Below, one piece after another: positions 12,501 to 23,400 of a DNA stretch of 64,000 nucleotides. Origin of the DNA: Dipylidium caninum (taxonomy: Eukaryota; Platyhelminthes; Cestoda; Cyclophyllidea; Dipylidiidae). Made by a program: the position numbers and the translations under genes. Each line of letters opens with the position of its first letter. The first letter of the stretch is position 1. The notes below the pieces were generated by a model. The model was not told the origin of the DNA, searched no databases, and saw only the letters and a list, made by a program, of their open reading frames with translations. The stretch is taken from assembly GCA_017562135.1 (NCBI GenBank), contig QEYB01000921.1, positions 682,001-746,000 on the forward strand, read 5' to 3'.

Positions 12501-15500
12501 ATTTTTTTTGTATGCGAATGTCATTACTCTTGATGTGATTCGGTAGATAATTGAAATACGCTCTTAGCTTACTCGGTCCAGAATTTATACAGGAAAATGC
12601 AATCCTACGGAATTTCCTGTAGTTAAGTCAGTATTATTACGGTAAGTGAAGCAGGCGACTTCTCTATTCCCACTGTTTCCCATTCCCCATTCTCGAAGTT
12701 ATTTTGATTACTGGAGGCTGGTGACTGACCCTCTTCGTTTCCGAGTTTACTAGCCACATCGTCCCTCACTACTTTTCATAGCCTACGTTGACGTTCGATT
12801 GCACACACAACTATAAACATGCTCTTTTCATTTGTTATGGGAGTCTATTAAGTCTATAGCTGAATCAGCAATATTTCACTTGTGACTGATGGCTTTAATA
12901 ACTCACGCTGACGTAGTTGGAGATTGTCGAGCGTCGCCTACATTAACGCTGCACCTTGTTTACCGTTTTTGTAGCGAGATCCACAGAAAACCACAGTTGA
13001 ACGCAGAAGAGGAGGTTGTAACGGTGACGAGGAAGATTTTTAGCATCCGATTTGGAGATATCTTTTTTTATTTTTCCACTTGAAATCGTTTTAGTCCTTA
13101 AAATGAAGGGGACAGAGTGTAATTGTGTCTAACAATAGCCTAAACGGTTAGTTGGCAGTTGTGCAGCCCACTCGTATGCCACTCTACTATGGACATTTCT
13201 CGTGTTGGCACCCATGTGATTAGTGCTGTGCGCGGTGCACCAGCAGTTGGATCACCTCGCCTACTTGGGTGTGTTTGTGTGTGCATGTGTGTGCATGCAT
13301 ATTAGAGACGACCTCCGTTCGCATAGGCGTCTACTTGAGCCAATCGGAGGCGACCTTAACGAAACCCCTTGTCGTTGAGTCTCTTCTGTGACTCTTGAGA
13401 CAACCTTCTTTAAATCCTTCCGCCTGGTTACATTGTACTGCCTAAGTACTGCTCCCTCGTCAAAATTTAAAATCGTTGGGAAAACTACAAAAAATGTCGG
13501 AGGAACGATCTTTTCTACCTGAATTCGTTTGAGTTGCGTTTTTTTTGTAGAAGCAAGATAGATTTTTGTTCCATTAGTACCATTCCACTCCTTTTTCTTC
13601 TGCTATTGCCTTTTGAGGCATAAATACAGCAGTTTCATTCAACCCTGGCGACCGCAGACTTTTAATAGGTTTTTTTACCTTTATGTTGGAGAAATGTCCC
13701 CTTTGCGAAAAGCAAAATGCTGTCTGCGTTGAGGAAACAAGCTTACGCTCGAGGGCATGGGGCTTTTCACCATCACAACTCAGGCATAAGGCGCTACCGA
13801 GCTGAGAGTGCAGTCTAAAATCTCTTAACGACTGCACACTCCACCAAAATAAATCCTGTAACTAAATGAATTACAGATGGCGCGCGTGCATTACTTCTTT
13901 TTTTTTTAGCTGTTATAATTGCTTCCACGCTTTTGTGTTGTAAAGGTCAACTTATCGTTGCCCAATTATAATTCCGCTCGACTTTTTCCTATTGCCTAAT
14001 GTGGTCCCCTTTTAACCCCTCTTATTCGTAGTGGCTTTGTCAAAAGCAGTGTCCTCTTTTGATGCCCTATAGGTATGAGTTTTATTTCTTAACATTTGTC
14101 TAGTAATGAAACATGTTTGGTAGGATTTTGACTTCCTTCTCTTCAGCCCAAAAACCTTTTCCGGGTTTCATTAATCCGTCGACTATTTAGTGTTTTGTCT
14201 TTACTGTCCTGTCAGGTTTTGTCATCTGCGCCTATGGTTTCTTTCTAAAGCAATAATTTGCCCGATTCAGGTACTGTTTGGGTTCTCCTAAAGTTTTATT
14301 TTTTTCTTCGCAAATATCACCAGATTCTGACAATGCATTCCAGAAGTAAATGTTCCAAAAAGTCGTGAGCTCATGCCATATCTTCAGAAGTAGTGTAGCT
14401 GTTGAGAGCGTAATTAATGTTCCGAGTGAGTGGGATTGCGATTGGCTTCCATGATGAGCATCTTCGTTTTAACTGATTTGTAGCGCACCACGCCACTGAC
14501 ACATGTATTTTACTCAGATTTCTTTGGTCGGGCTTACTACTGGAACCTGCAACTTTAACCGCGTCAATTGGGTGCCCCGGTCACCAAACGAGTGAAGATG
14601 GTGCTTCATTCGGTTCATGTCTGGATGTTTCCCCAATTTTGAGTGGCATATGCTCTACAGGAGGCTCTGCACTCCTTCATTTATGCTTTTTGTGCTCCTC
14701 GACAGGTGAATGATATGACTGTAATCCAACTGAACGATCGTATCAAAACTCTCAAGTCAAATCTGGACAAAGTTCAGGGCTCCATGTGAGTTTTGCGCTC
14801 CTTGTTTTTGCCCAATTATTAAAGCCTGCACGTGCTTCGTTTGTCATTCATGCAGCCATTGTCCTCGCCTTACAGGATTAGAAATCTGGCATTTAGGCTG
14901 TAGAAGCTCGAGTTCGTATTCGCCCACTTTTTGCACAGCGGTCAGCCTGGCAACTGCGGCACCATTTTTGAGTGCGAGTTAATCTCAAAATTCAAGGCTG
15001 GAGCTGAGAGTCTTTTCCTAATGATTGACATTACCTTTTCCCCTTTCTAATCCACTTTACCCTCTGTCATGATTTCTGCGTTAGCGGGCATATCGCACTC
15101 TCGTTATTTTGCTTTCTTCCCTTCAACTAACATTTGTTGCTTCCACTGTCCTCTACTCCACGCTGATCTGTGGGACGCTCAGCGTATCCCATCGCGTAGT
15201 GTTCTGAAGTCTTTCGTGTTCTTGCCTCGTCCAGTTTTCTTGCATATCCCGGGGGGATCCACCCACTCTCGCCCTGTTCCTCACTTTATGTAGATTAAAC
15301 GTAACGACATCTTTACTGGTGTCTTTGCTCCTGCTAAATTATTGATCTACTTTTTTGTTATCCACTATTTCCTAGACTATATTTTAAAATTTGAAATGCC
15401 TTTTTTCCACTTCCACTTCTCTTATTCTTATTAAACCTGTATCTCGAAGAAAAAAGTTTTTTTTTGTATCAAGCTGCATAAACCATGGTGTATTTTTGCC

Positions 15501-18500
15501 CCTGGCGGCACATTTATACAACAAGCAAAATAATTTAACCATAATTGCTGTTTTTCTCACTATTTTTTTTTCATTTTTCCCTTTTTAAATCCAGCCTCCT
15601 CGTGATAAGTTTCAATATCCACCATATGACCACAAACACTCGTCCCTTAAATCGTGGGAGGCGTTTTACTCGGAAAGCGAATTTCACTGTGCTTTGTTAA
15701 ATAGGCTCCCTTTCATCTCCTTGAAGCTCTATCCTACGTCTATTCTTTCGTTTCTCCGTCACCACAGCATTCCCTTCTGGCAACGCAGATTCAGGTGATA
15801 CACTGATGTCCTTTTTGCTTCTCCCCCTTCCCTCCGCCTCCCACCTTCAGTCTGTGTGTCTATCCTAGCTTCGAATCCCAGAGGCCACCACGATGGCGAT
15901 TTAATTGTGCATGTTCTCCCCTACTCGCTTTCGTGTGTGCCCTTCATCGCTAACGTTCTCGTGGCTTCCCCACCCAGTCCGTCCCCCCTTCGGGCCTGAT
16001 TCGTTCTCTCTCTTGTAGACTGCTTGCATGTCTCTGCTTTCGTTGTGTCCTTTACTGTCTTTTTAACTGTTTGTATGAGGTGTTAGAGCTTACTCTTTTC
16101 CATTCTGAGTGGACGGTGTAATTATTGCCTTGTCCTCACTCTACAGATTCTCTCTGATTTTCGGACTCTCGTATTTTGGCAGTTTTGGCCGCATGCAACC
16201 TCCGCATCAGACAGAGAACTAGGGTTTACTTGAGGCAATTTTCTTAGAGTTACTAAAGGAAATTCCAGCCGCTGTTAACGTGATATTTTGATTATTCTCT
16301 TAAATCCTATCATCTCTTTCGATTTTGTTGTTTATTCATTTTACAGGTTTTTGGATTTCTTCCCCTTTTGCTCTCTCTGTTGAGGTTGTCTCGACGGCTT
16401 AGTGGGAGCCATCATAACTTTACTGAATCGTACTTATTTTCTTTTTAAACACAACGCGTTTTAGTGGCGGAAGGACCATGGTCTCATACTGATCCTTTAG
16501 CCTGTTATCATAGTGTCCTGTTCACAAATGATTTCATTGCCAAAAGGGGCATAACCTTCCAACGCTTTATCCTCCGTTGCATTTGTTTGTACTCAACTTC
16601 GTCATCTGAACACGTAACAACTGGTCCCCCGAGCCCGAATGTTCGCTTGCTGCCAATCAAAGTAAGGTTTTTTTTGCCATATTTTCCTACTCTTTCCCGT
16701 TTCTTGGAGAACTTGACGTCAAGGTACTTGTCTTTTTGCCCTATTCGTGATGATCAAGAATGCTTTGTTTATAAATCCCCTCCATAAACTAGAAAACCCA
16801 TGTAGTTTGCGGCTTTTCTTTTCACAACTCTCCGTTGACTGACACCGTACAGCCCAGGTGCCACAGTTTCGCCGAAGTTTAACAGGTTGCCCTGTAGCTG
16901 CCTTAGCAATCAAACACTATTGTCATTTGCGTAGGCGAATGTTTGCACATTCTCTTTTGTTTTGTTTTTTTCAACCTCAATCAGAACATTCGATGAACGT
17001 GAGAGAGCATAAAAATGCTGGTCCGCTAATACACACCCTCTCCCTTCACTTCCTCACTGCCTGTTGTCTCTCCGGGTGTGTTATTTGTCCCAAGTGCTCA
17101 TCGAACATCAGAGAAAGTGAGGAATTATAAGGAAGAAGCCCTTCTAGAAGAAGTAACTCTTCTTTTTCGTGAAGTCTTTATTTGAAACGATCAGACAAAT
17201 GAATTGTGCTCACCTGTTAGCAGTGACATTTCGTTATTTCACAACTTTGACTAGTTTTCCACTCTGCAAAATATCTCCTCCTCCTCCTCCTTCACCCTCC
17301 TCCCCTTTTCCTTTTTAACTCCTACGCGACACTTTGGCTACAAGCGTTTTACGCTCCAACGGATATAAAACCACTTCCTATGCTCTTCTCTTAGTTGAGT
17401 ATCCCCCTGCCCTTCACCCTACACGCTTACATACAAATGACCTAACGCTCGGATTTACCTTGATAGGATTACTACCCTGAAATAGATTTGAACATTAACA
17501 GCATTGCAGTGAAGGAGGTGCTTTTTCTTGTTTCTCCTATCATTTTTCGCGACGGTTCTCATTCTTCCTCTCAATCGTCAATTTCCAAACTTGATGAAAT
17601 TTACTCCCGCCGACAGCCTTTTTGAGCTTTCATTTGGATGTAGTTCTTAGGTCATCTCGCTCTCTCTCTCTCTCGCTCTACCAGCCTAATTTGAAGTACA
17701 AATCCTTTTATCAGCCTTCTTAGTTCTTCTGTTTGACTGCACACAGCTTTTTGAATCCGGGCTTTTAGCTCATCCGGAAAATCAGCCCAAAGGGCGTGCT
17801 TCTTGAAGTACTTTTCACCAATTGTTTATGTACACAATTTTTTTCTTTTTGTCTGTACTAGTAAAAGGAAAATCTCTCTCATTAAGTGCAAGGCTGTGAA
17901 TTTTTTCCAAGCTGGGACGATTGGCGATTTTGATGCAGCAAGCACTTGCAAAGTTGATGCCTTTCTTCGTCTGTCGGCGCTCTAAATTGCCTGTTTATGT
18001 CAAATTCTCAGAGTTTTTACTGCTTTATTTCCTTTGTTTTGGTATCATGTATTGCACCCACTTCTCGATTACCTGGGTTGCCCCCTCCTTTGTGTTAGTT
18101 CTAATCCTTTTTTCCTAATGACATGTGGAAACACATTTCCTCCGTACTACCGAATTTCCTTGCTGCTGACTTTAATCCATGGAAATACTAAATGACTTTG
18201 TTTACTAGCATTCCCTTACGTCCAAAAAAAATTAGTCCAAAATCTAAGTTTATATTTCTGAATTTGCACAGTCTGGGAAACCCACATTTCTCTCAGTTGT
18301 GGCGGCATGGCGCATGCCTCTGCACCTTGGCCAAGTCAATGGACCTCCCCTTAGTGTTTGTCTACTGTGTATCTACTTCGCACCGACCCTCCAACTGCCT
18401 TCACGTCCTTCTTCTTGTAGAGCAGCCACGCAACGGTTGCTGGACTCCTGCCGAGAAAAACCCTAAATTGGGCAGCACAGAGAGCGCGGAGGACACCATC

Positions 18501-21313
18501 CTCAAGCTGGAACGTCAGACTTTCTCTCTCACCGATCTCATCAAAACGCTTGAGGTAGTTGTCTGTCCAAATTTTACCCACAGTAGCGGTAGCATTTCCT
18601 TCCGTCTTACGGTTGCCTCCAGGCTGAATCACGCATGCTGTCGGCTTTTTACCTGCCTATGTGTAATTTCTATGTGAGCACTAAAGTCACTTTTCTCGTG
18701 AAGAAACCTAAGCAAATGAGGGTCTTGGGTTAACAAGTGTCTATGCAATTTCTCGTTTGACCAGGAGGTTTCCAAGAGTATTTTTTTTCTGTCTTTCCGA
18801 ATACTTTTATAAGTCAAGCGCCTTGATGCGATATGAGAGGTCGTGTGGAAGAACGGGGTGATTGCACAACTTCACACTCACTTTTTCTCCATCTCATTAG
18901 TTTACGTTTTTGATTCTGAGAAGCCTATGAGCCCTTGATGTACAGATTTCTTTTTTTCTACTTCTAAAACAGTTATTCTTGTTTCTCCCATTGCTCAGAC
19001 AGTGCATCAGGGCGATTTTTGACATTTACACAGACCTACAACATCTGGATAGCTCAGAAAGGACAATCTTTGGCTAAATTTTCTCCGATTTTTTCGAATA
19101 TTTGGCCTCAATTTTTGTGCATCTATGTGGTATTTTCTCCTCATTGCCAAACCGGATCGAAATAGATCAAGTACCTGCCAGTTTTTGCATTGAATACATC
19201 GTAAGCCCACGAAATTGTGCTGGGAATTCTTTGTATCTGAGGTAACATTGTCCCAGTTCTTTAGGTTTCTCGTTTGCGAGTTGTTGCCATGATTTGACTC
19301 TTTTCCCCTAGCGCATCGATGCATTATTTATAAATTCTCACCGGTTGATTTTGTGGTGAACAGTGGAGGGTTACTTTAAGTTTTTCCACCACATTTAATT
19401 GCGCGATGTGGGACTATTTAACAACAGTCCGTTTCCAAAATTGCCACCGCTTTATCTCATAACTGCCTCGTAGTTCCCTCGTAATGAGTTGCAAAATGAG
19501 TGCGGAATAGCTACGCTAACTAGTCAATCCAGCTCTTTAACTTCAAAGCCATTTCATTCACTTATAGCGCGCCATTTCCGGAACAAGTTATTCAGGAAAT
19601 TAGCCCATAAGTAGGGCTGGAAAATTCGTCTTCGCCTCCTTAAATATTTATCCGAATGGTTAAGCAATCGGTTTGGGATTGTTGTCTCGGTTTTGTTAAT
19701 ATCAGATTGAGAATTGTCCTAACTAATAGTCGTTCTGGGTCGAGTAAGTTCTCAATGGAACGCTTCACCTCGTTAAAGGCGACTGCTTGCCCCTCACAGT
19801 CCTCCATTTTGCCCTTTTAGGCGCGCTTCTATTCAATGGGAGGGACCAGGCACTGGCACGGGCTCAAAGCTCCTTGGAGTGCACTAATCCGTACGGCATC
19901 TCTAATCCAACCGGCAGGCCTCGATCCTCCTTCTCACCCGCAAACGCTAATCGCGCAGAGTACGTTCTCTGGTCCTCCACTTCCATGCCTTCGATGCGCA
20001 TCACCACTTTTGACCCTGTGCATCTGACGGCTCTTCACCAGTCCATTGTCTCGTGCGAAGTCTTAACGGCAGTGCATTCACTGACACTAGTTATTGTTCA
20101 CATTATTTCCTTTTCTAAGGTAACTGGTCTAAATTCCACTAGCTTCATTGTCACCCGAGGCGGTGTTCATTCGCGTAATAAGGCATTCGATTCGGACTTA
20201 AAACAACCAACAAATCGACTCCTTTATTGGCTTGTAGGTTCCCCTTTTCCTGTCGCAACGAAATATAGGTCATGTAAAATTGAGTCCATTTCTATGTTCT
20301 TTCATTTATTTTGCTTTCTCCTTCTTATTTTCTCTTGGCACCCACTTTTTCGCGTGATAATTCCCTCAACCAAGGTATATTGCTTTTTTGGAGTCAGTTT
20401 TAACATTGACAAAGTAACGAACGGAAGCCGTGGACTAATCGAAAGCCAGTCATGAGCGATGTATGTTGGGAAAAATTTTACCAATGGCCGTATTATTTAC
20501 CGACAATTACTTTGCGATATTCATTTTTAGTTTACTAATACCTCTTTCTTGCAACCTTTGAAAGAGTTTTTGGCGAACGTTAAGACGCAAATTTATCGCA
20601 CCTCCGTTACATCGTCTGAGTATTCCACGGCAAAATAACCCAGACATGGAGACTGGTTTTTCTTATTTTACAACTTATAACCAATGTCAAGGGACTGTCC
20701 TGTCGACGGCTGACCTCTTAATCCCTCACTCGTGCTTAAACTCATCTCCAAACGAAGGCCACCCCACTTTTCAATTGTTTTGACTCCTCTTTCGACATAT
20801 CGCGCATCTTGGCACGCAGCGAGTGGACGTAGATCGAGATTCTGTTTTTTACCTCATTATTACTCTCAGGATGGTAGACGTAACCGCGCTGAGTGTCCCG
20901 TTTTGGCCTCCTTCCAAATGTCAAACCGACCAACACCACTCGCAAGACCTGCTTGCTTAGGTATTCTTATTTGTCCAGGTCCCCTACGGCAGATTCCGAT
21001 TCTGATGTGGATGATTCCGCCACGTCGGCTTCACAGGGTTTAGGTTATTACGTCGGTCAAGCCACTTTGAAGTACGATTGCGAAGGTCAGTAACCAGTAT
21101 GCACCTTTCTCTACTATTAGACCGTCAGTAGGAAGTGCATGATTTATACTTCTTTCAGGAAATAGCCAGGGCTGTATCTCGGGCAAGGCGGGTGAAGCCT
21201 TCTACGTCCTGGAAGTGGACAATGACGGTTCCGGCTGGACAGCGGTTGTGAGCGCAGATAATTCAAGACAGGGCTTTCTACCAACCACCCATCTCAGCAT
21301 CACACTCTACTAA
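6591..21313 (+). CDS. CIP4/FBP17/TOCA-family F-BAR, HR1 and SH3 adaptor, multi-exon
   Basis: This family binds curved plasma membrane through the F-BAR domain, Cdc42 through HR1, and N-WASP or dynamin through SH3, linking endocytosis to actin. Supported exons are 6591-6677 (SWGVELW), 6906-7398, 7920-8195, 11902-12182 (linker), 14706-14785 (HR1 helix 1), 18421-18554 (HR1 helix 2), 19821-about 20119 (Ser/Pro linker, uncertain), 20979-21085 and 21159-21313. The last two encode the SH3 domain (ATLKYDCEG ... GWTAVV ... GFLPTTHLS) and a TAA stop. The F-BAR exons follow the family almost throughout: ELW joined to DQ, the VPKKK block, then KFN...HHFTHNIH. Exon 6906-7398 keeps its frame only if A-runs at 7010 and 7167 lose one base and the run at 7329 gains one. 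It then measures 492 nt with phase 0 ends, as splicing demands. Run 18456-18460 likewise has one extra A. The linker exons at 11902 and 19821 also switch frame. No ATG opens the first exon. Confidence 0.85.
11902..12182 (+). CDS. Linker exon of the CIP4-like gene, between F-BAR and HR1
   Basis: The acceptor is a strong pyrimidine tract ending ttgctttgcag, and the donor is AAG before GTCAGTG. Entering at phase 0, the exon reads DCKNSVGCQKNG, resembling the end of the F-BAR domain. The 3' half reads FAAKTNTEKASKG, then FFGKSK, in a different frame that runs at phase 0 into the HR1 exon at 14706. FFGKSK resembles the lysine-rich linker of vertebrate FBP17. A stop near 12018 separates the two frames, so either an indel lies around 11980-12030 or the exon has an unseen small intron. 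The terminal splice sites look sound. Confidence 0.5.
17655..17677. repeat. TC dinucleotide run
   Basis: A short imperfect TC/CTC microsatellite within a large intron of the CIP4-like gene. Similar TC runs occur at 34814-34831 and 38908-38930. Confidence 0.8.
19821..20119 (+). CDS. Probable Ser/Pro-rich linker exon of the CIP4-like gene (boundaries uncertain)
   Basis: The acceptor cattttgcccttttag fits phase 0 from the HR1 exon ending at 18554. A long open frame in this stretch is rich in Ser, Pro, Thr and Asn, typical of the region between HR1 and SH3. However, the frame entered at phase 0 closes near 20028 and the long frame is offset. The proposed donor (CTAAG before GTAACT) gives a 299-nt exon whose end phase matches the SH3 exon at 20979, but only if frame changes inside it cancel. 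No domain is recognised here. Confidence 0.35.
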
Positions 21314-22250
21314 ATCGCTTGCCTTTTCCACACTTCCCTCAGGCAGATTGCAAACACATTTATTCCTTTATAATTCCTCATACTTCTCGTCTTGGTAAAA
21401 ATACAGAGTGATTGATTGTACGCATCGTATACTCTGATAAAATTACCGAATGATGTCACACGACAAGATTCGTTAGCAACATTGTCGCCATTAGCATTAG
21501 TGAAAATGATTCCTTAGACTTTATTTAGAAGCCGCAGTTGAATGAGCACTATCACTGTTCACGACGCTATACTGCGCTGAAAACCAGGCGCCGAAACAAT
21601 AGTGTTTTACGGTGCAACAATCCACAAATATGAAATACCACCTCTATGGGAAGAAAAAGCTTTTTACCCCAGATGTGACTTGTGCACCACGTCTAGTGCA
21701 TAACATTGCGAGAAGCGAGAAAAGGTTGTAAAAGGTAATGAGCTAATAAAACGTTTAATGGAACTGTACAAACAATGAGAACGGGGCTTATTAACAATGT
21801 GAATAAAACATGCCTCCTCGACTGCTACAGAATACAAATCCGTATACATAAAATACAAGGCAAGAGTAAGGGCGAATGAAAAGTGTGAATGAGGTTGAAC
21901 TGGGGGTATGTACTATTTAAGACTTGAAAATGCACAACAGTGTGAGATTCCTCGTACTGCATTTGGTCTTCATACAAATAAATCCAACTGAAAAAGAACA
22001 CCTACAAAAATTAAAAAAAGGACTAGGCAACGCCGTCAGGGGGGGAGGGGGGAGGGCAAGGAGGTAATGAGCGCCAAATGGCATTGCATGAGTAATCTAA
22101 GTACGGTTAGATGTTAGGACAGTGCTAAGGCAATAAAGAAAGTACCCACTCATCAAATTATTCAGGAATAAAAATACGATTATAGGGTGGGCAAAATTAA
22201 CTTTAACACTTTAATGGAATTAAATGTATGAAAAGACGTCACAAACAGAC
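21314..22250. other. Convergent intergenic region between CIP4-like gene and DRAP1
   Basis: The 3' ends of the two genes face each other here, so this is mostly 3' UTR and terminators. AATAAA-type signals occur on the plus strand around 21745 and 22130. A G-rich tract lies near 22038-22065. No coding potential is seen. Confidence 0.5.
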
Positions 22251-22858
22251 CTATAAATCGATTGAGTGTTTTTGATGAGTCGTTCCCTGATTCTTTGTGC
22301 GAGAACACTTCCTGCGACCGTTAGTTTTTGAAGAACTAGAGGGACCTGATTCATCCGATAGGAAACAATCTGATGAGCACTCATCTCCCTGTCGTTTACG
22401 CGTGGCAATACCGTTTCTTTGCCTTGGCTTCCCTTCCGTTTGTCCTGGGCGAATTCGCTGCTTTGATTCTTCAACGGCCTTGGCAGGTGCGATGTGAGAA
22501 ACCAGAGGCTTCAGAAAGGCAAAGACCTCTTCATTTTCTATTACTTCTTTCCTAGGGAGCAATAATAATGCTGAAGGAACTCACAAATATGAGGGCAAAA
22601 TAGTTTTAGAACTCCTTGATACAGTTAGTTTGTAAGCCTTTGTTACCAGTTGTTCGATGAATAATTCCAAAGCCCGAGCTGAGGAGTTGAGTAAAGAACG
22701 TATCTTACAAACAACCGGCGGGACAGTGGCGGACAGCTTTCCAATCTCATCGTCCAATTGCATGATTTTCTTAATTCGGGCCTTAGCAAGTGGTGTTTTA
22801 AAAATAATCGGTTACTAACCGTAGGGAATCTAGCACTAAACTTGCGTTTGGTTGGCAT
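22251..22858 (-). CDS. DRAP1: DR1-associated corepressor (NC2-alpha), 4 exons, 168 aa
   Basis: NC2-alpha pairs with NC2-beta (DR1) through a histone fold and binds TBP on promoters, blocking TFIIA and TFIIB; it acts in the nucleus. Exons in transcript order are 22858-22820, 22781-22709, 22678-22585 and 22551-22251. They total 507 nt in frame. Introns are only 38, 30 and 33 nt. The N terminus MPTKRKFSARFPT joins ARIKKIMQLDDEIGK, matching the human start closely. The histone fold covers about residues 10-85 and includes SRALELFIEQL, SSKTILPSYL and FAFLKPLV. The C-terminal half is basic and Ser-rich (TRKRQ, SGPSSSSK) and plausibly nuclear-targeting. It is shorter than the human tail. The gene lies head-to-head with VMP1, 542 nt away. 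Confidence 0.95.
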
Positions 22859-23400
22859 GATATCGACGTCCGATTTTTACGGTGCAGAACTTATTTGGAT
22901 AAACAACCGGATGAACTACACCTTCATAAACCGTATACTGTGTACGAAATGATTTGTAGGGTTTATGCTGCGGAAAGAAGCCAATTTTAACTTCAATGCA
23001 ACTAATTTTACTCCATAGTAGACACTTTTCCTCGTATTAAGGATTATGCAGGGAAACATACCTTTTGCACGATATAAGCGCAGAAAATTGCCGTTGTTTG
23101 AAAAGTAGCAGTTTCTTGCCATTTTAAATGAAATGGTAGTTTATGTAAAATTCCTCTTGACCACCGTTTATCGGTACTCATTGGTGTTTTGATAGCCGGT
23201 GTACGTGTTTCGTCGTTAGAGCGAATGAGTATCCAATTTTATTTGTGGGAATCGTGCTTGACATTTTAACTTTGTGTATTAAAAGGCGATTTGTTAAAGC
23301 CACTTGGCGCCCGTTTTTGACCAATCACCTAGTGATGTCCCTGCAGCTACGGCTGACTTCTGTCCAGTTCATGCAATAATAATTATTTTCATTTTGAACT
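22859..23400. promoter_or_regulatory. Shared divergent promoter region, DRAP1 / VMP1
   Basis: Only 542 nt separate the start codons of two divergently transcribed genes, so both 5' UTRs and core promoters must lie here. I see no convincing TATA box or named factor site; the stretch is AT-rich with no ORF worth calling. The assignment rests on gene layout. Confidence 0.45.

Noticed and set aside
15866..15892. Sequence resembling a tRNA T-arm (cttcgaatcccag)
   Set aside because: No matching acceptor, D-arm or anticodon stem can be drawn around it.
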